From Paramesorhizobium salinisoli (lineage in GTDB: Bacteria; Pseudomonadota; Alphaproteobacteria; Rhizobiales; Rhizobiaceae), in assembly GCF_003335045.1 (NCBI RefSeq), contig NZ_QOZG01000009.1, positions 1 to 64,000 on the forward strand: a stretch of 64,000 nucleotides of DNA, given 5' to 3'. Below the pieces are notes generated by a model. It saw nothing but the letters and a program-made list of their open reading frames with translations, was not told where the DNA came from and ran no database searches. Position numbers and translations under genes: made by a program. Every line of letters begins with the position of its first letter. Within the stretch, counting starts at the first letter, position 1. This document shows positions 25,952 to 34,564 of this stretch, piece by piece.

Positions 25952-26857
25952 ATGGCAAAACTAGAAGGCATCTATTCGGCCCTCCTGACACCCTTCTTGG
26001 AAGACGAGACCATCGACCGGCGGGGCATCGGGCCGCTCGTCGATTTTCAGGTCCGGCTGGGGGTCGACGGCCTCTATGTGGGTGGCAGCTCGGGTGAAGC
26101 GATGCTGCAGTCGCTTGAGGAGCGGGCCGCCTGTCTCGCCGACGTCGCCGCTGCCGCTGACGGAAGGTTTGATCTGATCGCCCATGTCGGCACGATCGCG
26201 ACGAAGGACGCGTTGCAGCTTTCGGAACATGCTGCCAAATCGGGCTACCAGGCGATCTCCGCCATCCCGCCCTTCTATTACGATTTTTCCCGGTCAGAGG
26301 TGATGGCGCACTATCGAGCGCTGGCCGATGCTTCCAGCCTGCCGCTGATCGTCTATAATTTCCCCGCCCGCACCAGTGGCTTCACGCTCCCCGAACTGAT
26401 CGATCTCCTCTCACATTCCAACATCATCGGCATCAAGCATACATCGAGCGACATGTTCCTGCTCGAATGTATCCGCCATGCCGTGCCGGAGGCACTGGTC
26501 TATAACGGCTATGACGAGATGTGCCTCGCCGGCTTCGCGATGGGCGCGCAGGGGGCAATCGGCACGACCTATAATTTCATGGGGGACGTGTTCGTCGCCC
26601 TGCGCACTGCAATGGCGGAAGGCCGGATCGGCGAGGCCCGCAAGCTGCAGACCATGGCCAATCGCGTCATCCAGGTGCTGATCAAGGTGGGCGTCATGCC
26701 CGGGTCCAAGGCGCTGCTCGAAATCATGGGCGTGGTTTGCGGGCCATCGCGGCGTCCCTTCCAAAAGATGGAGTCCTTGGATCGCGCGGCCCTGCGCGAC
26801 GCCATAGCGCCGGTTCTGGCATGGCGTGACGATAGCGCGGGAGCAAACCGAGGCTAA
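25952..26857 (+). CDS. nanA: N-acetylneuraminate lyase-like aldolase
   Basis: The 301-residue protein is the most NAL-like of the three aldolases here: GLYVGGSSGEAMLQSLEER (the G-G-S-[ST]-G-E loop), LIVYNFPARTSGFTLPEL with the catalytic Tyr, and IIGIKHTSSDMFLLE with the Schiff-base Lys near 161. NAL splits sialic acid into N-acetylmannosamine and pyruvate. No nanE or nanK lies within the window, so either downstream steps are encoded elsewhere or the substrate is a related 2-keto sugar acid. Confidence 0.82.
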   Translation: MAKLEGIYSALLTPFLEDETIDRRGIGPLVDFQVRLGVDGLYVGGSSGEAMLQSLEERAACLADVAAAADGRFDLIAHVGTIATKDALQLSEHAAKSGYQAISAIPPFYYDFSRSEVMAHYRALADASSLPLIVYNFPARTSGFTLPELIDLLSHSNIIGIKHTSSDMFLLECIRHAVPEALVYNGYDEMCLAGFAMGAQGAIGTTYNFMGDVFVALRTAMAEGRIGEARKLQTMANRVIQVLIKVGVMPGSKALLEIMGVVCGPSRRPFQKMESLDRAALRDAIAPVLAWRDDSAGANRG

Positions 26858-27086
26858 GCCTTTCAGGTTTTGACGAAAGCGTATCTTGCCAGCACGCCGA
26901 GAAGGGTCAGCGTGCACCGGTGCAGGACAAAGCCGCGCAGGCGTTTGGTTCGCGGCCCACAGCCCAGCAGCAGCGCCATTTTCCTTCCAGCATGCCCGCA
27001 AGCTGTCCGTCAGCAGGTATCCGGTTGCCCTGGCGGTGCCCGCCACACCGTGATGAGCAATTTGCCGAGCAGGGCTCGATTTGCCT

Positions 27087-27449
27087 CTACCAGGCGTCCG
27101 GTTCGCGCAGCATATGCACGATGCCTGCCGGATTTGTGATCCAGCCGCCCTTGAAATTTTCGGGCAATTGTTCGATGGCGTCGCAACGGACCGCGCCTGC
27201 CTGCGCGAGATGATCGGCCGCTCCGTCGAAATCATCGGTGAAGAACTCCAGCCAGACTTCGGCCTGGCTCATCGCTGGCGCCTCATCGATCCATAGCTTG
27301 TTGGGCCCAAACTCGAAGCCCACGGCAGGGGCCTTGGCGGTTATCGGCTCAAGCCCGATCACATCGCGATAGAAGGCGATGGTGGATTGATACTGATGCG
27401 GTGGCACCTTTATGGCGATATCGACGCCGCCGTAGATTTTTGCAGCCAT
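27087..27449 (-). CDS. VOC/glyoxalase-fold protein
   Basis: The 120-residue product has the vicinal-oxygen-chelate pattern: AIKVPPHQYQSTIAFYRDVI, then GFEFGPNKLWID and VWLEFFTDDFDGAADHLAQA, ending NPAGIVHMLREP with a potential metal ligand. Function cannot be specified; members include resistance proteins and dioxygenase-like enzymes. I prefer ATG 27449 (GGAG nine bases upstream). It follows the SRPBCC gene by 19 bases and is probably cotranscribed under the ArsR-type regulator. The 229 bases between nanA and this gene hold nothing recognisable. Confidence 0.75.
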   Translation of the reverse strand: MAAKIYGGVDIAIKVPPHQYQSTIAFYRDVIGLEPITAKAPAVGFEFGPNKLWIDEAPAMSQAEVWLEFFTDDFDGAADHLAQAGAVRCDAIEQLPENFKGGWITNPAGIVHMLREPDAW

Positions 27450-27468
27450 TGCTCTTTCTCCCATGGGG

Positions 27469-27963
27469 TCACTGAATTTCCGGTTTGGGCTCGCACGCAT
27501 AGTCGCCTCTCAGCTCACTCTGGTAATAACCTTCGCGCAGGTTGATGCCATGTTCGACGAAAGCCTTCATACAGCACAGCATCTGCGTCCAGCCTTCGCA
27601 GTTGCGATATGATGCCCGCTGACCTTCCGGGTCCTCGCGCCATCCCGTTTCGGCAATGGTGACGAGAGTTGCGCCGTCCTCGAGTGGCTCGAAATTCATT
27701 TCAATCCTCGTCTTGTAGGCGGTCTTGCCGTCGGTTGCATTCGACGCATCCCAACGCAGCACGATGCGCTTGTCTGCCAATACTTCATCAACCTCGACGG
27801 GAACTTCACCCCACCACACGACCGTCGCCCCGGGGGTGAGCGGCGCGCTGGCGCCTTTCATGGTGGTGAAATAGCTGCTGAGCTTCGTGGGGTTCACGAC
27901 TGCATCGAAGACTTCGGCGATCGGCTTTGCTATGCGCGCCGAAACTCTGAATTCGGGCTTCAT
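27469..27963 (-). CDS. SRPBCC/AHSA1-domain protein
   Basis: A 164-residue START-like protein beginning PEFRVSARIAKPIAEVFDAV, with the AHSA1 landmarks VVNPTKLSSYF, GWREDPEGQRASYRNCEGW and TQMLCCMKAFVEHGI. Such proteins are very often encoded beside an ArsR regulator that controls them. Ligand unknown. It is divergent from the arsR-like gene, sharing a 49-base promoter region with a palindrome. Confidence 0.85.
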   Translation of the reverse strand: MKPEFRVSARIAKPIAEVFDAVVNPTKLSSYFTTMKGASAPLTPGATVVWWGEVPVEVDEVLADKRIVLRWDASNATDGKTAYKTRIEMNFEPLEDGATLVTIAETGWREDPEGQRASYRNCEGWTQMLCCMKAFVEHGINLREGYYQSELRGDYACEPKPEIQ

Positions 27964-27994
27964 GATCAAACTCCCTGTTGCATGAAAAGATGAT

Positions 27995-28014
27995 ATGTTA
28001 TAAAAACATAACAT
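27995..28014. promoter_or_regulatory. ArsR-type operator overlapping the regulator start
   Basis: ATGTTAT-AAAAAC-ATAACAT is a perfect 7-bp dyad in the short divergent region between the SRPBCC and ArsR-type genes. Its distal arm runs into the ATG of the regulator (28013), so a bound dimer would cover the start codon region as well as any promoter; the regulator message must have almost no leader on this side. Confidence 0.65.
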
Positions 28015-28336
28015 GTCAACCGGTATCAAAGACGATCTGATTTTCAAGGCGCTGGCACATCCGCGCCGCCGCTCCATGCTCGATCAGCTGAAGGACGAGC
28101 CACATACGACGGGGATGCTGTGCCAGGCGTTTGCGGATATGGACCGCTGCACTGTCATGCAACATCTCAAGGTGTTGGAGGAGGCCGAACTGATCATCGT
28201 CAGGCGTGAGGGGCGGGAGCGATGGAACCATCTCAACTCGCTGCCGATCAAGCAGATCCATGACCGTTGGATCAGCCAGTATGCTGCCCACGCGCTATCC
28301 ATTCTCGACCAGATGAAAGCCGATCTGGAGGATTAG
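28013..28336 (+). CDS. ArsR-family winged-helix regulator
   Basis: The 107-residue protein is a standard ArsR/SmtB winged helix: IFKALAHPRRRSMLDQLKDE, then CTVMQHLKVLEEAELIIVRR and REGRERWNHLN. A Cys pair (CQAFADMDRC) precedes the recognition helix. No obvious metal site of the alpha3 CxC type is present; in the SRPBCC-linked group the ligand is unknown. It probably represses itself and the divergent SRPBCC-VOC pair. Confidence 0.88.
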   Translation: MSTGIKDDLIFKALAHPRRRSMLDQLKDEPHTTGMLCQAFADMDRCTVMQHLKVLEEAELIIVRREGRERWNHLNSLPIKQIHDRWISQYAAHALSILDQMKADLED

Positions 28337-28353
28337 GTGCCGCCCTGCCTTGC

Positions 28354-28385
28354 AACTGCATCGGCGCCTCCCCGCCGATGCAGTT
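28354..28385. terminator. Strong hairpin between convergent arsR-type and bla genes
   Basis: AACTGCATCGGCG (28354-28366) and CGCCGATGCAGTT (28373-28385) form a perfect 13-bp stem with a 6-base loop. On the plus strand it is followed by a pyrimidine-rich TTCGTCTCT. It lies 18 bases after the regulator stop and 13 before the beta-lactamase stop, so it probably terminates both. Confidence 0.7.
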
Positions 28386-28397
28386 TCGTCTCTGACC

Positions 28398-29291
28398 TCA
28401 TAGCTGCGCTGCGATCCGTCCAATCTCAGCCAGAACCGCAGCGCGCACCTTTTCGGAAACCGACGGTATCTCGCAATAGGCGGTGATCATCACGGCGCCG
28501 CGATCCGGGGACCAGGCGATGGCGACATCATTGCTATTGCCGAATTTGTCGCCATTGCCGCCCGTCTTGTCAGCGATTGTCCAATCATCGGGAAAGCCGG
28601 CCCGCAATTTTGCGTCACCTGTCTTGTTCATGATCATCCAGGCTGCGAGCTGCGCGCGTGAGGATCGTGACAGCACATTGCCGAAGAGGAGTTTCCGTAG
28701 CGTCTCCAGCATGGCAGCGGGTGTTGTGGTGTCGCGCAAGTCACCGGGTGTCTCGTGCACGTTCAAATCGGTTTCGAAACGGTCAAGCCTCGTGATCTCA
28801 TCGCCGATAGAACGCAGGAAGCCGGTCAGTCCCGCCGGTCCGCCAAAGCTGGCGAGCAGAAGATTGGCGGCGGCATTATCGCTTAGAGTGAGCGTCGCCT
28901 GGCAGAGTTCCGCCACCGACATGCCGGTGCCGCCAATGCGCTCTTGCGTGGCGGGTGACCCGACAACGATGTCTTTTTTCGAAAAAACAATCCGCCGGTC
29001 AAGCTGCTCTTCTCCCTGGTCAACACGTGCAAGGATGAATCCCGCCGTCAAAGCCTTGAAGGTGCTGCACATCAAGAAGCGCTCATCGGCTCGATGCATG
29101 AGCCGCTGGCCCGTCGCGAGATCAAGCACGGCAACCCCGATGCGGCCCCCGTGTCTGCGTTCAAGCTCGGCCAACTGACCCTCCGGCGCCTCCCCGGTTT
29201 GCGCCCGTGCTGCGGCTGTCAGGGAGGTGAGCGCTGGAATGGCAAGCAAGCTGCCGGCAAGGGCTCGCCGGCGTGATATCGATGTCGTCAT
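28398..29291 (-). CDS. bla: Class A serine beta-lactamase
   Basis: The 297-residue precursor has a Tat-like signal (SRRRALAGSLLAIPA) and all class A motifs: STFK with Ser76, SDN near 136, ETDLN near 170 supplying the deacylating Glu, and DKTGG near 239. It hydrolyses beta-lactams in the periplasm. The sequence is of the chromosomal class A type of environmental Proteobacteria; spectrum cannot be read off. The start at ATG 29291 puts the twin Arg near residue 7. Divergent from an AmpR-like gene, so induction by cell-wall fragments is likely. Confidence 0.93.
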   Translation of the reverse strand: MTTSISRRRALAGSLLAIPALTSLTAAARAQTGEAPEGQLAELERRHGGRIGVAVLDLATGQRLMHRADERFLMCSTFKALTAGFILARVDQGEEQLDRRIVFSKKDIVVGSPATQERIGGTGMSVAELCQATLTLSDNAAANLLLASFGGPAGLTGFLRSIGDEITRLDRFETDLNVHETPGDLRDTTTPAAMLETLRKLLFGNVLSRSSRAQLAAWMIMNKTGDAKLRAGFPDDWTIADKTGGNGDKFGNSNDVAIAWSPDRGAVMITAYCEIPSVSEKVRAAVLAEIGRIAAQL

Positions 29292-29441
29292 GTCTGTCTC
29301 TTTCTGGTGGGATGTCGGCGCCAGCTCCCGGCATTCCATCAGTTCGTCGGCGCTGGCAGGGCGAATATGGGCAAGGCATCAGTTCTGGACAAACGATGAT
29401 TTCTGCCCTCTGATATGAGAAAAACTTGGGCTAGTAATGTC

Positions 29442-30314
29442 ATGCATATATCGCAATTACCCCTTAACGCGCTTCGGGCTTTCGAGGCCTCCGCGCGACA
29501 TGGCAGCTTTACGCGCGCTGGCCTGGAACTCAGGGTTACACAGACCGCCGTGAGCCATCAGGTGAAGTCGCTGGAGGAGATTCTGGGCGTGACCTTGTTC
29601 ACGCGCCTCCCGCGTGGGCTTGCCCTGACCGACGAAGGCCATGCATTGCTGCCGGTGCTCACCGATGCGTTCGGCCGCATGAGCGCGACGCTCAGCCAGT
29701 TCGAGGAAGGCAATTATCAGGAGGTGCTGACCATCGGCGTGGTCGGTACCTTCGCGATCGGCTGGCTGTTGCCACGGCTGAAGTCATTCAAGGAGCAGCA
29801 TCCCCATGTGGATCTTCGCCTCAAGACGAACAACAATCGCTCCGACATTCTTCTCGACGGTCTCGATTTCTTCATCCGTTTCGGCGACGGTGCCTGGCAT
29901 GGAACGGATGCGGTTCATCTCATGGACGCTCCGCTGTCTCCCGTCTGTGCGCCCTCGCTTGCCCGGCGTCTTCAGAACCCCGGGGATTTGGCGAATGAGG
30001 AATTGTTGCGATCCTATCGCATGGACGAATGGGCCATCTGGTTCAGGGCTGTCGGCATGCCGCCGCCAAGCCTGCGGGGCTGGATGTTCGACTCGTCGCT
30101 GACGCTTGTTGATGCCGCAGCCCAAGGGGTTGGCATTGCGCTCGTTCCCATTTCGATGTTCCTCCGCCAGATTGAAGAAGGGCGGATCGTGCAGCCATTC
30201 GAAATAACCGCATTAACGGGAAGCTATTGGTTGACCCGCTTGAAATCCCGCTCCGAAACGCCGGCAATGCGAGCCTTTCACCAATGGCTGTTGCAAGCAG
30301 CCGGGGCGGATTAG
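29442..30314 (+). CDS. ampR: LysR-family regulator, AmpR-like
   Basis: A 290-residue LysR protein whose start LPLNALRAFEASARHGSFTR and helix-turn-helix LRVTQTAVSHQVKSLEEILG closely match AmpR. The effector domain follows (VLTIGVVGTFAIGWLLPRLK). AmpR proteins bind the intergenic region and switch between repression and activation of the divergent beta-lactamase in response to muropeptides. The 150 bases between the two genes should contain the T-N11-A site; I could not single out one. ATG 29442 is preferred over 29415, as the extra nine residues lack homology. Confidence 0.87.
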   Translation: MHISQLPLNALRAFEASARHGSFTRAGLELRVTQTAVSHQVKSLEEILGVTLFTRLPRGLALTDEGHALLPVLTDAFGRMSATLSQFEEGNYQEVLTIGVVGTFAIGWLLPRLKSFKEQHPHVDLRLKTNNNRSDILLDGLDFFIRFGDGAWHGTDAVHLMDAPLSPVCAPSLARRLQNPGDLANEELLRSYRMDEWAIWFRAVGMPPPSLRGWMFDSSLTLVDAAAQGVGIALVPISMFLRQIEEGRIVQPFEITALTGSYWLTRLKSRSETPAMRAFHQWLLQAAGAD

Positions 30315-30328
30315 GCAAGCTTTCCTGA

Positions 30329-30532
30329 TCAAGATGGCGCAGCAATGGCGAGCGCTATGGCGATCAGCAGCAGCAGAGGCCCCATCCATTTGAAGTGGGT
30401 CACGAGACGCGCCCACCATGCTTGCTCGCCCGATTGGCCTTGAATGGGCGCCCGGAAGAACCCGAAGCCCACCCCGGACATCCATAGTCCGGCACATACC
30501 ATGATGAATTCGTCTATGTAATCTGCAATCAT
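30329..30532 (-). CDS. Small membrane protein, hypothetical
   Basis: The 67-residue frame MIADYIDEFIMVCAGLWMSG to LLLLIAIALAIAAPS has one amphipathic N-terminal segment and one clear transmembrane helix at the C terminus. It follows the AmpR-like gene on the opposite strand by 15 bases. Its start region lies in a 20-base tandem duplication: the upstream copy also offers an ATG but is out of frame. Function unknown; moderate support as a gene. Confidence 0.45.
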   Translation of the reverse strand: MIADYIDEFIMVCAGLWMSGVGFGFFRAPIQGQSGEQAWWARLVTHFKWMGPLLLLIAIALAIAAPS

Positions 30533-30556
30533 GTTGGGTAATCTGCAATCATGTTG
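30518..30556. repeat. Tandem duplication of 20 bases at a start codon
   Basis: GTAATCTGCAATCATGTTG occurs at 30518-30536 and again at 30538-30556, period 20. Each copy contains, on the minus strand, ATG ATT GCA GAT TAC. The period is not a multiple of three, so only the proximal copy initiates the small membrane protein in frame; the distal copy gives a seven-codon peptide. Confidence 0.8.
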
Positions 30557-30690
30557 ATGCTCTATATCTCGGATATGCCCACGCAAGCATACCTGCCGCT
30601 CACTGACAAGCCTTGGAGGAGCACTGCCTGCCTCGATTGGACCAAGCCTGTGGATCCGGGCAGTTGACGTGACTGACGCGGCATCAGATT

Positions 30691-31590
30691 TCACGTCATG
30701 TATTTGGGCAGCTCAGCCGCCACCGCATCGATAGCCAGGCGCGTCTTCAGCGGCAGGTGCGGCGCCTGCAGCCACAGTGCGTAATTGTCGAAAACATATG
30801 CCGGCTGGTCCGGCAACAGCGGGACAAGCGCACCGGTCTTTATGCGCTCACGAATGAGCCAGGATGGCAGCCAGGCGAGCCCCATTCCGGCAGCCGCGGC
30901 ATCGGCAATGGCATCAAGATCGTCGAGCCGCAGACGGTTCACCGGTGTGACCTCCATCGGTGGCGCACCATCTCTGGGAAATAGCCACGAATGGACCCAG
31001 CCAGGCCGGCTATAGATGATGGCGTGATGGGCGCTGAGATCCTCGATGTGCTTGGGCAGTCCGTGCTCATCGAGATAGGATGGCGCCGCGCAAACGAGCA
31101 TCGGATGTCGTGCGATGCGTCGCGCCATGATACCTGTCTTGTCTTCCAGACTGCCGGTCCGGATGGCAAGATCATACCCGTCCTCCACAAGATCGACGAT
31201 GCGGTCGCCGAATGACAGATCAAGTTCCAGCATCGGATATTGCCGGGCTAGCCCCAGGAGGATCGGGGCAATACACCGCCGGCCCAACAATGCGGGCATG
31301 GTGATGCGCAGCCGTCCCCGCGGTTGGGAAAGCTGATCGGTCACGAGTGAATCCGCCGCTTCGGCTTCTGCAAGCACCAGTCGGCAGCGTTCATAATATG
31401 CGCGTCCGAAATCCGTCAGGCTTTGGCGGCGCGTCGTCCGGTTTATGAGGCGCACCTCAAGGCGATCCTCAAGAAACCGGATGTGCTTGCCGACCATCGG
31501 CCCGGATAAATCGAGCGCTTCAGCGGTGGCCGAAAACGAGCCAAGATCAACGGCTTTGACGAACACGGCCATGCTCGTGAGACGATCCAT
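30691..31590 (-). CDS. LysR-family transcriptional regulator
   Basis: This 299-residue LysR protein starts MDRLTSMAVFVKAVDLGSFS with the winged helix to about residue 60 and an effector domain with the CrgA/AaeR-group pattern GRLRITMPALLGRRCIAPIL and AIRTGSLEDKTGIMARRIA. GAGAG eight bases before ATG 31590 supports the start. It is divergent from the quinone oxidoreductase gene 104 bases away, which is probably its target. Confidence 0.9.
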   Translation of the reverse strand: MDRLTSMAVFVKAVDLGSFSATAEALDLSGPMVGKHIRFLEDRLEVRLINRTTRRQSLTDFGRAYYERCRLVLAEAEAADSLVTDQLSQPRGRLRITMPALLGRRCIAPILLGLARQYPMLELDLSFGDRIVDLVEDGYDLAIRTGSLEDKTGIMARRIARHPMLVCAAPSYLDEHGLPKHIEDLSAHHAIIYSRPGWVHSWLFPRDGAPPMEVTPVNRLRLDDLDAIADAAAAGMGLAWLPSWLIRERIKTGALVPLLPDQPAYVFDNYALWLQAPHLPLKTRLAIDAVAAELPKYMT

Positions 31591-31694
31591 ATTCAAAACT
31601 CTCAGTTTTTAGTGTTCTGCACACATGTCTATTTATCCGGTAAATCCCTGAAGGCATAGATCATTCCATTCAATCATTTTGGAGTTTCAGCCCG

Positions 31695-32684
31695 ATGGCA
31701 AAGATTGTCCGCTTTCATGAGTTCGGTGGTCCTGAGGTTTTGCGCATCGAGAACGCCGATGTTGCGGGCCCTGGTCCCGGTGAGGTTCAAATTCGTGTCA
31801 AGGCATTGGGCCTCAACCGCGCCGAGGTGTTGTTGCGTGCGGGCACTTATATCGAGACCCCACCATTGCCCTCCAGTCTGGGACTCGAGGCCGCGGGCAT
31901 CATCGAAGCGGTCGGCGAAGGTGTTGGCGGTATGGCTCCGGGCGATGCTGTCAGCATCGTGCCGCCGATGTCGATGGTCCGGTGGCCCGCTTATGGTGAA
32001 TTTGCAACATTTCCTGCCGAACTCATTGTCAAGCACCCGCCATCGCTCGGCTGGGAAGAGGCGGCAGCAATATGGATGCAATATCTCACCGCCTATGGTG
32101 CGCTGATCGATATCGCCAGGCTTGGCAGAGAGGATTTCGTCGTCATTACCGCTGCATCGAGCAGCGTCGGGCTTGCCGCTATCCAGATTGCCAACATGAC
32201 GGGTGCGACCGCAATCGCAGTCACGCGAACATCCCGCAAAAGGCAGGCTTTGCTTGACATGGGCGCAGCTCATGTCATCGCCTCCGCGGAGGAAAATCTG
32301 GAAGAGCGGCTAAAGGAAATTGCCGGGCCGGAAGGCATACGGGTGGTGCTCGACCCGATCGGCGGTCCCATATTCGAACCTCTCACAACTGCCATGGCGC
32401 GGGGCGGCATTCTCATAGAATATGGCGGGCTGAGTTGCGAGCCGACACCGTTCCCGCTGTTCACAGTCCTATGCAAGAGCCTGACGTTGCGGGGTTATCT
32501 GGTCCATGAAATCATCGGCGATCCGGTACGGCTGGAAACGGCCAAGGCGTTTATCCTCGAAGGGCTGGAGTCGCGTGCGCTAAAACCGACCATCGCCAGG
32601 ATTTTTCCCTTCGATCAGATCGTCGAGGCACATCGCTTTTTGGAATCGAACGAACAGTTGGGCAAGATTGTCGTGACGGTTTGA
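31695..32684 (+). CDS. Zinc-independent NADPH:quinone oxidoreductase-type dehydrogenase (MDR)
   Basis: The 329-residue medium-chain dehydrogenase/reductase begins AKIVRFHEFGGPEVLRIENA, then GLNRAEVLLRAGTYI, GLEAAGIIEAVGEGV and the cofactor segment VVITAASSSVGLAAIQIANM near 155 (a variant of the AxGxxG motif). No structural or catalytic zinc ligands are evident, placing it with quinone oxidoreductases. Substrate probably a quinone or an alpha,beta-unsaturated carbonyl; regulated by the divergent LysR gene. Confidence 0.88.
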   Translation: MAKIVRFHEFGGPEVLRIENADVAGPGPGEVQIRVKALGLNRAEVLLRAGTYIETPPLPSSLGLEAAGIIEAVGEGVGGMAPGDAVSIVPPMSMVRWPAYGEFATFPAELIVKHPPSLGWEEAAAIWMQYLTAYGALIDIARLGREDFVVITAASSSVGLAAIQIANMTGATAIAVTRTSRKRQALLDMGAAHVIASAEENLEERLKEIAGPEGIRVVLDPIGGPIFEPLTTAMARGGILIEYGGLSCEPTPFPLFTVLCKSLTLRGYLVHEIIGDPVRLETAKAFILEGLESRALKPTIARIFPFDQIVEAHRFLESNEQLGKIVVTV

Positions 32685-32690
32685 CCGCGT

Positions 32691-34265
32691 TCACTCTTTC
32701 TCGCCGGGCTCTCCGGATGGTGGCATGACGGCTTTGAGCGCCTTTATCTGCTCGACACATCGTTCGGCAGGCAGGCGGCATGCGATCGCCATAACGAAGA
32801 TGGCGATCGCGAAGACCGTGATTGCGGCAATGTCCCAGCCAAATGGCAATATGCCGAGCCCGCCGAACGTGCCGAGATAAGAGAAGATTCCGATGCCCAC
32901 CAGATATGGAAGGAGCCAGGCTGCTTCGCGAAAGTCGAGCGGGCCATGGGGACGCCACCGCGCGTGGGCGAGAAAGAGCCCGAATCCTACCAGCAGCGCC
33001 AGCCCCAGCCGCCACAGCGTGTCCCATCCGCTCCAGTAGATGATCAGCGTCGCCACCACAAATGCCGGTGTGGCTATCCACGTCACAGCCGCCAGGCGCA
33101 AGGGCCGCGGCTGGTTCGGCAGCAGATGGCGCAAGGCGACGACTGTCACCGGTCCGACGACGAAGGACAGAACGATCGCGGAGCTGTTGAGCTGCACCAT
33201 CTCCTGGAAGGGCATCAGCAGAAAGACCAGCGCGCTGAAGACGAAATTGACCAGAAGTGCCGCCAGTGGAATGCCGCGCCTGGAAAGTGTCGTGAGGATT
33301 TTGGGAAAGAAGCCATTCCTCGCCAGCGCATAGGCAAGGCGCGCATTGGAGCCCGTGGACACCAGGCCGCCCCCGAACGGGCCGATGACGGCGCCGACAT
33401 TGAGCAGACTGATCAACCACAAAAGGCCAAGCGAAGTGGCAATTGCCTCGATCGGCCCTAGGTCGGCCTTTAACAGAAGGCCATTCCAGCCATTGGACAG
33501 CATCCCGGCAGGCAGCGCGCCGATAAAGGCGATCTGAAGGCTGCCATAGACAAAAAAGCAGATTACGACCGACAGGATCAGCGCGAGCGGTATGACGACA
33601 CCGGGACGGTGGACCTCCCCGGCCATATCGATCGCATGCCGAAAGCCGATGAAGGAAAAGATGATGCCGCCCGTCGACACGGCGGCAAAGATCCCGTGCA
33701 GGCCATAGGGCGAAAAGCCCCCTGCGCTGCTAAAATTGGCAGTATCGAAGCGTGTCCACAGGAGCGTGACGATGATGATCAGCGGAATGGCGATCTTGAC
33801 CCAGGTCAAGGTGGAATTGACCCTGGAGAAGAATTGTACACCCACGGCATTGATAAGCGTGAAGACAGCGAGAAATCCCATCGCCAGCAAGAGGGTCGGC
33901 CAGTGCGACAGGTCGTTGCCGGCCCAGCCGAGATGAGGCGCAAGATATCGCAGCATCGCCGCCACTTCGACAGGAGCCGTGGTGTTATAGCCAATCCAGG
34001 CACTCCATCCCATCGCCATCGCCACCACATTGCCGTGGCTGAACTGCGGGACCCGGGCGATCCCTCCCGGCACCGGCAGCATGGCGGAAATCTCGGCGAA
34101 TGTGAGCGCGATCAGGAGCATCGCAACTCCGCCGATGGCCCAGGCTATAATTGCCGCCGGCCCGGCCTGCTCACTGGCAAGAAGCGGTGCGAACAGCCAT
34201 CCTGAACCCAGGACGGCGCTCACGGCAACGAATGTGAGGCCGATCAGCCTCATTTCTCGTTTCAT
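32691..34265 (-). CDS. APC-family amino-acid permease
   Basis: The 524-residue protein starts MKREMRLIGLTFVAVSAVLGSGWLFAP (quoted in parts: VSAVLGSGWLFAP is the unwound TM1 segment), with IIAWAIGGVAMLLIALTFAE as TM2 and about 12-14 hydrophobic segments. FIGFRHAIDMAGEVHRPG matches the conserved TM6-TM7 loop. It imports or exchanges an amino acid or related amine across the inner membrane. A GTG at 34283 is an alternative start. It converges with the oxidoreductase gene. The 299 bases upstream are AT-rich with no gene. Confidence 0.88.
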   Translation of the reverse strand: MKREMRLIGLTFVAVSAVLGSGWLFAPLLASEQAGPAAIIAWAIGGVAMLLIALTFAEISAMLPVPGGIARVPQFSHGNVVAMAMGWSAWIGYNTTAPVEVAAMLRYLAPHLGWAGNDLSHWPTLLLAMGFLAVFTLINAVGVQFFSRVNSTLTWVKIAIPLIIIVTLLWTRFDTANFSSAGGFSPYGLHGIFAAVSTGGIIFSFIGFRHAIDMAGEVHRPGVVIPLALILSVVICFFVYGSLQIAFIGALPAGMLSNGWNGLLLKADLGPIEAIATSLGLLWLISLLNVGAVIGPFGGGLVSTGSNARLAYALARNGFFPKILTTLSRRGIPLAALLVNFVFSALVFLLMPFQEMVQLNSSAIVLSFVVGPVTVVALRHLLPNQPRPLRLAAVTWIATPAFVVATLIIYWSGWDTLWRLGLALLVGFGLFLAHARWRPHGPLDFREAAWLLPYLVGIGIFSYLGTFGGLGILPFGWDIAAITVFAIAIFVMAIACRLPAERCVEQIKALKAVMPPSGEPGEKE

Positions 34266-34564
34266 GTGTCGGGTTTTATTCACGATGACTCGAAGGCTAC
34301 AGGTTCATTTTTGCAATTGCACGCTCATTCGTAGCAATTCAAAGAGAGATCGAGGACATGGTGAATTTGTGCAAGAAAAGCTTTAACAAACGTCTACTTT
34401 TATTGCACAAGATGCAGGATTCCATCCGCTTGATGCGTTAGCTTGTGCAGGCATGGCGGGAACGACTTCAATGGAACTTGGTCGAGAAATACAGATTCTA
34501 TTTATCGCAATTGAAGCGGCGATGGTCATTTATTGACGGCTGCTTCACAAGCTCTTGATCTAGC

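Noticed and set aside
27995-29441. Beta-lactamase region as part of a mobile cassette
   Set aside because: No transposase, terminal repeats or integron site was seen next to the gene; the flanking ArsR and LysR genes look like resident chromosomal-type units.
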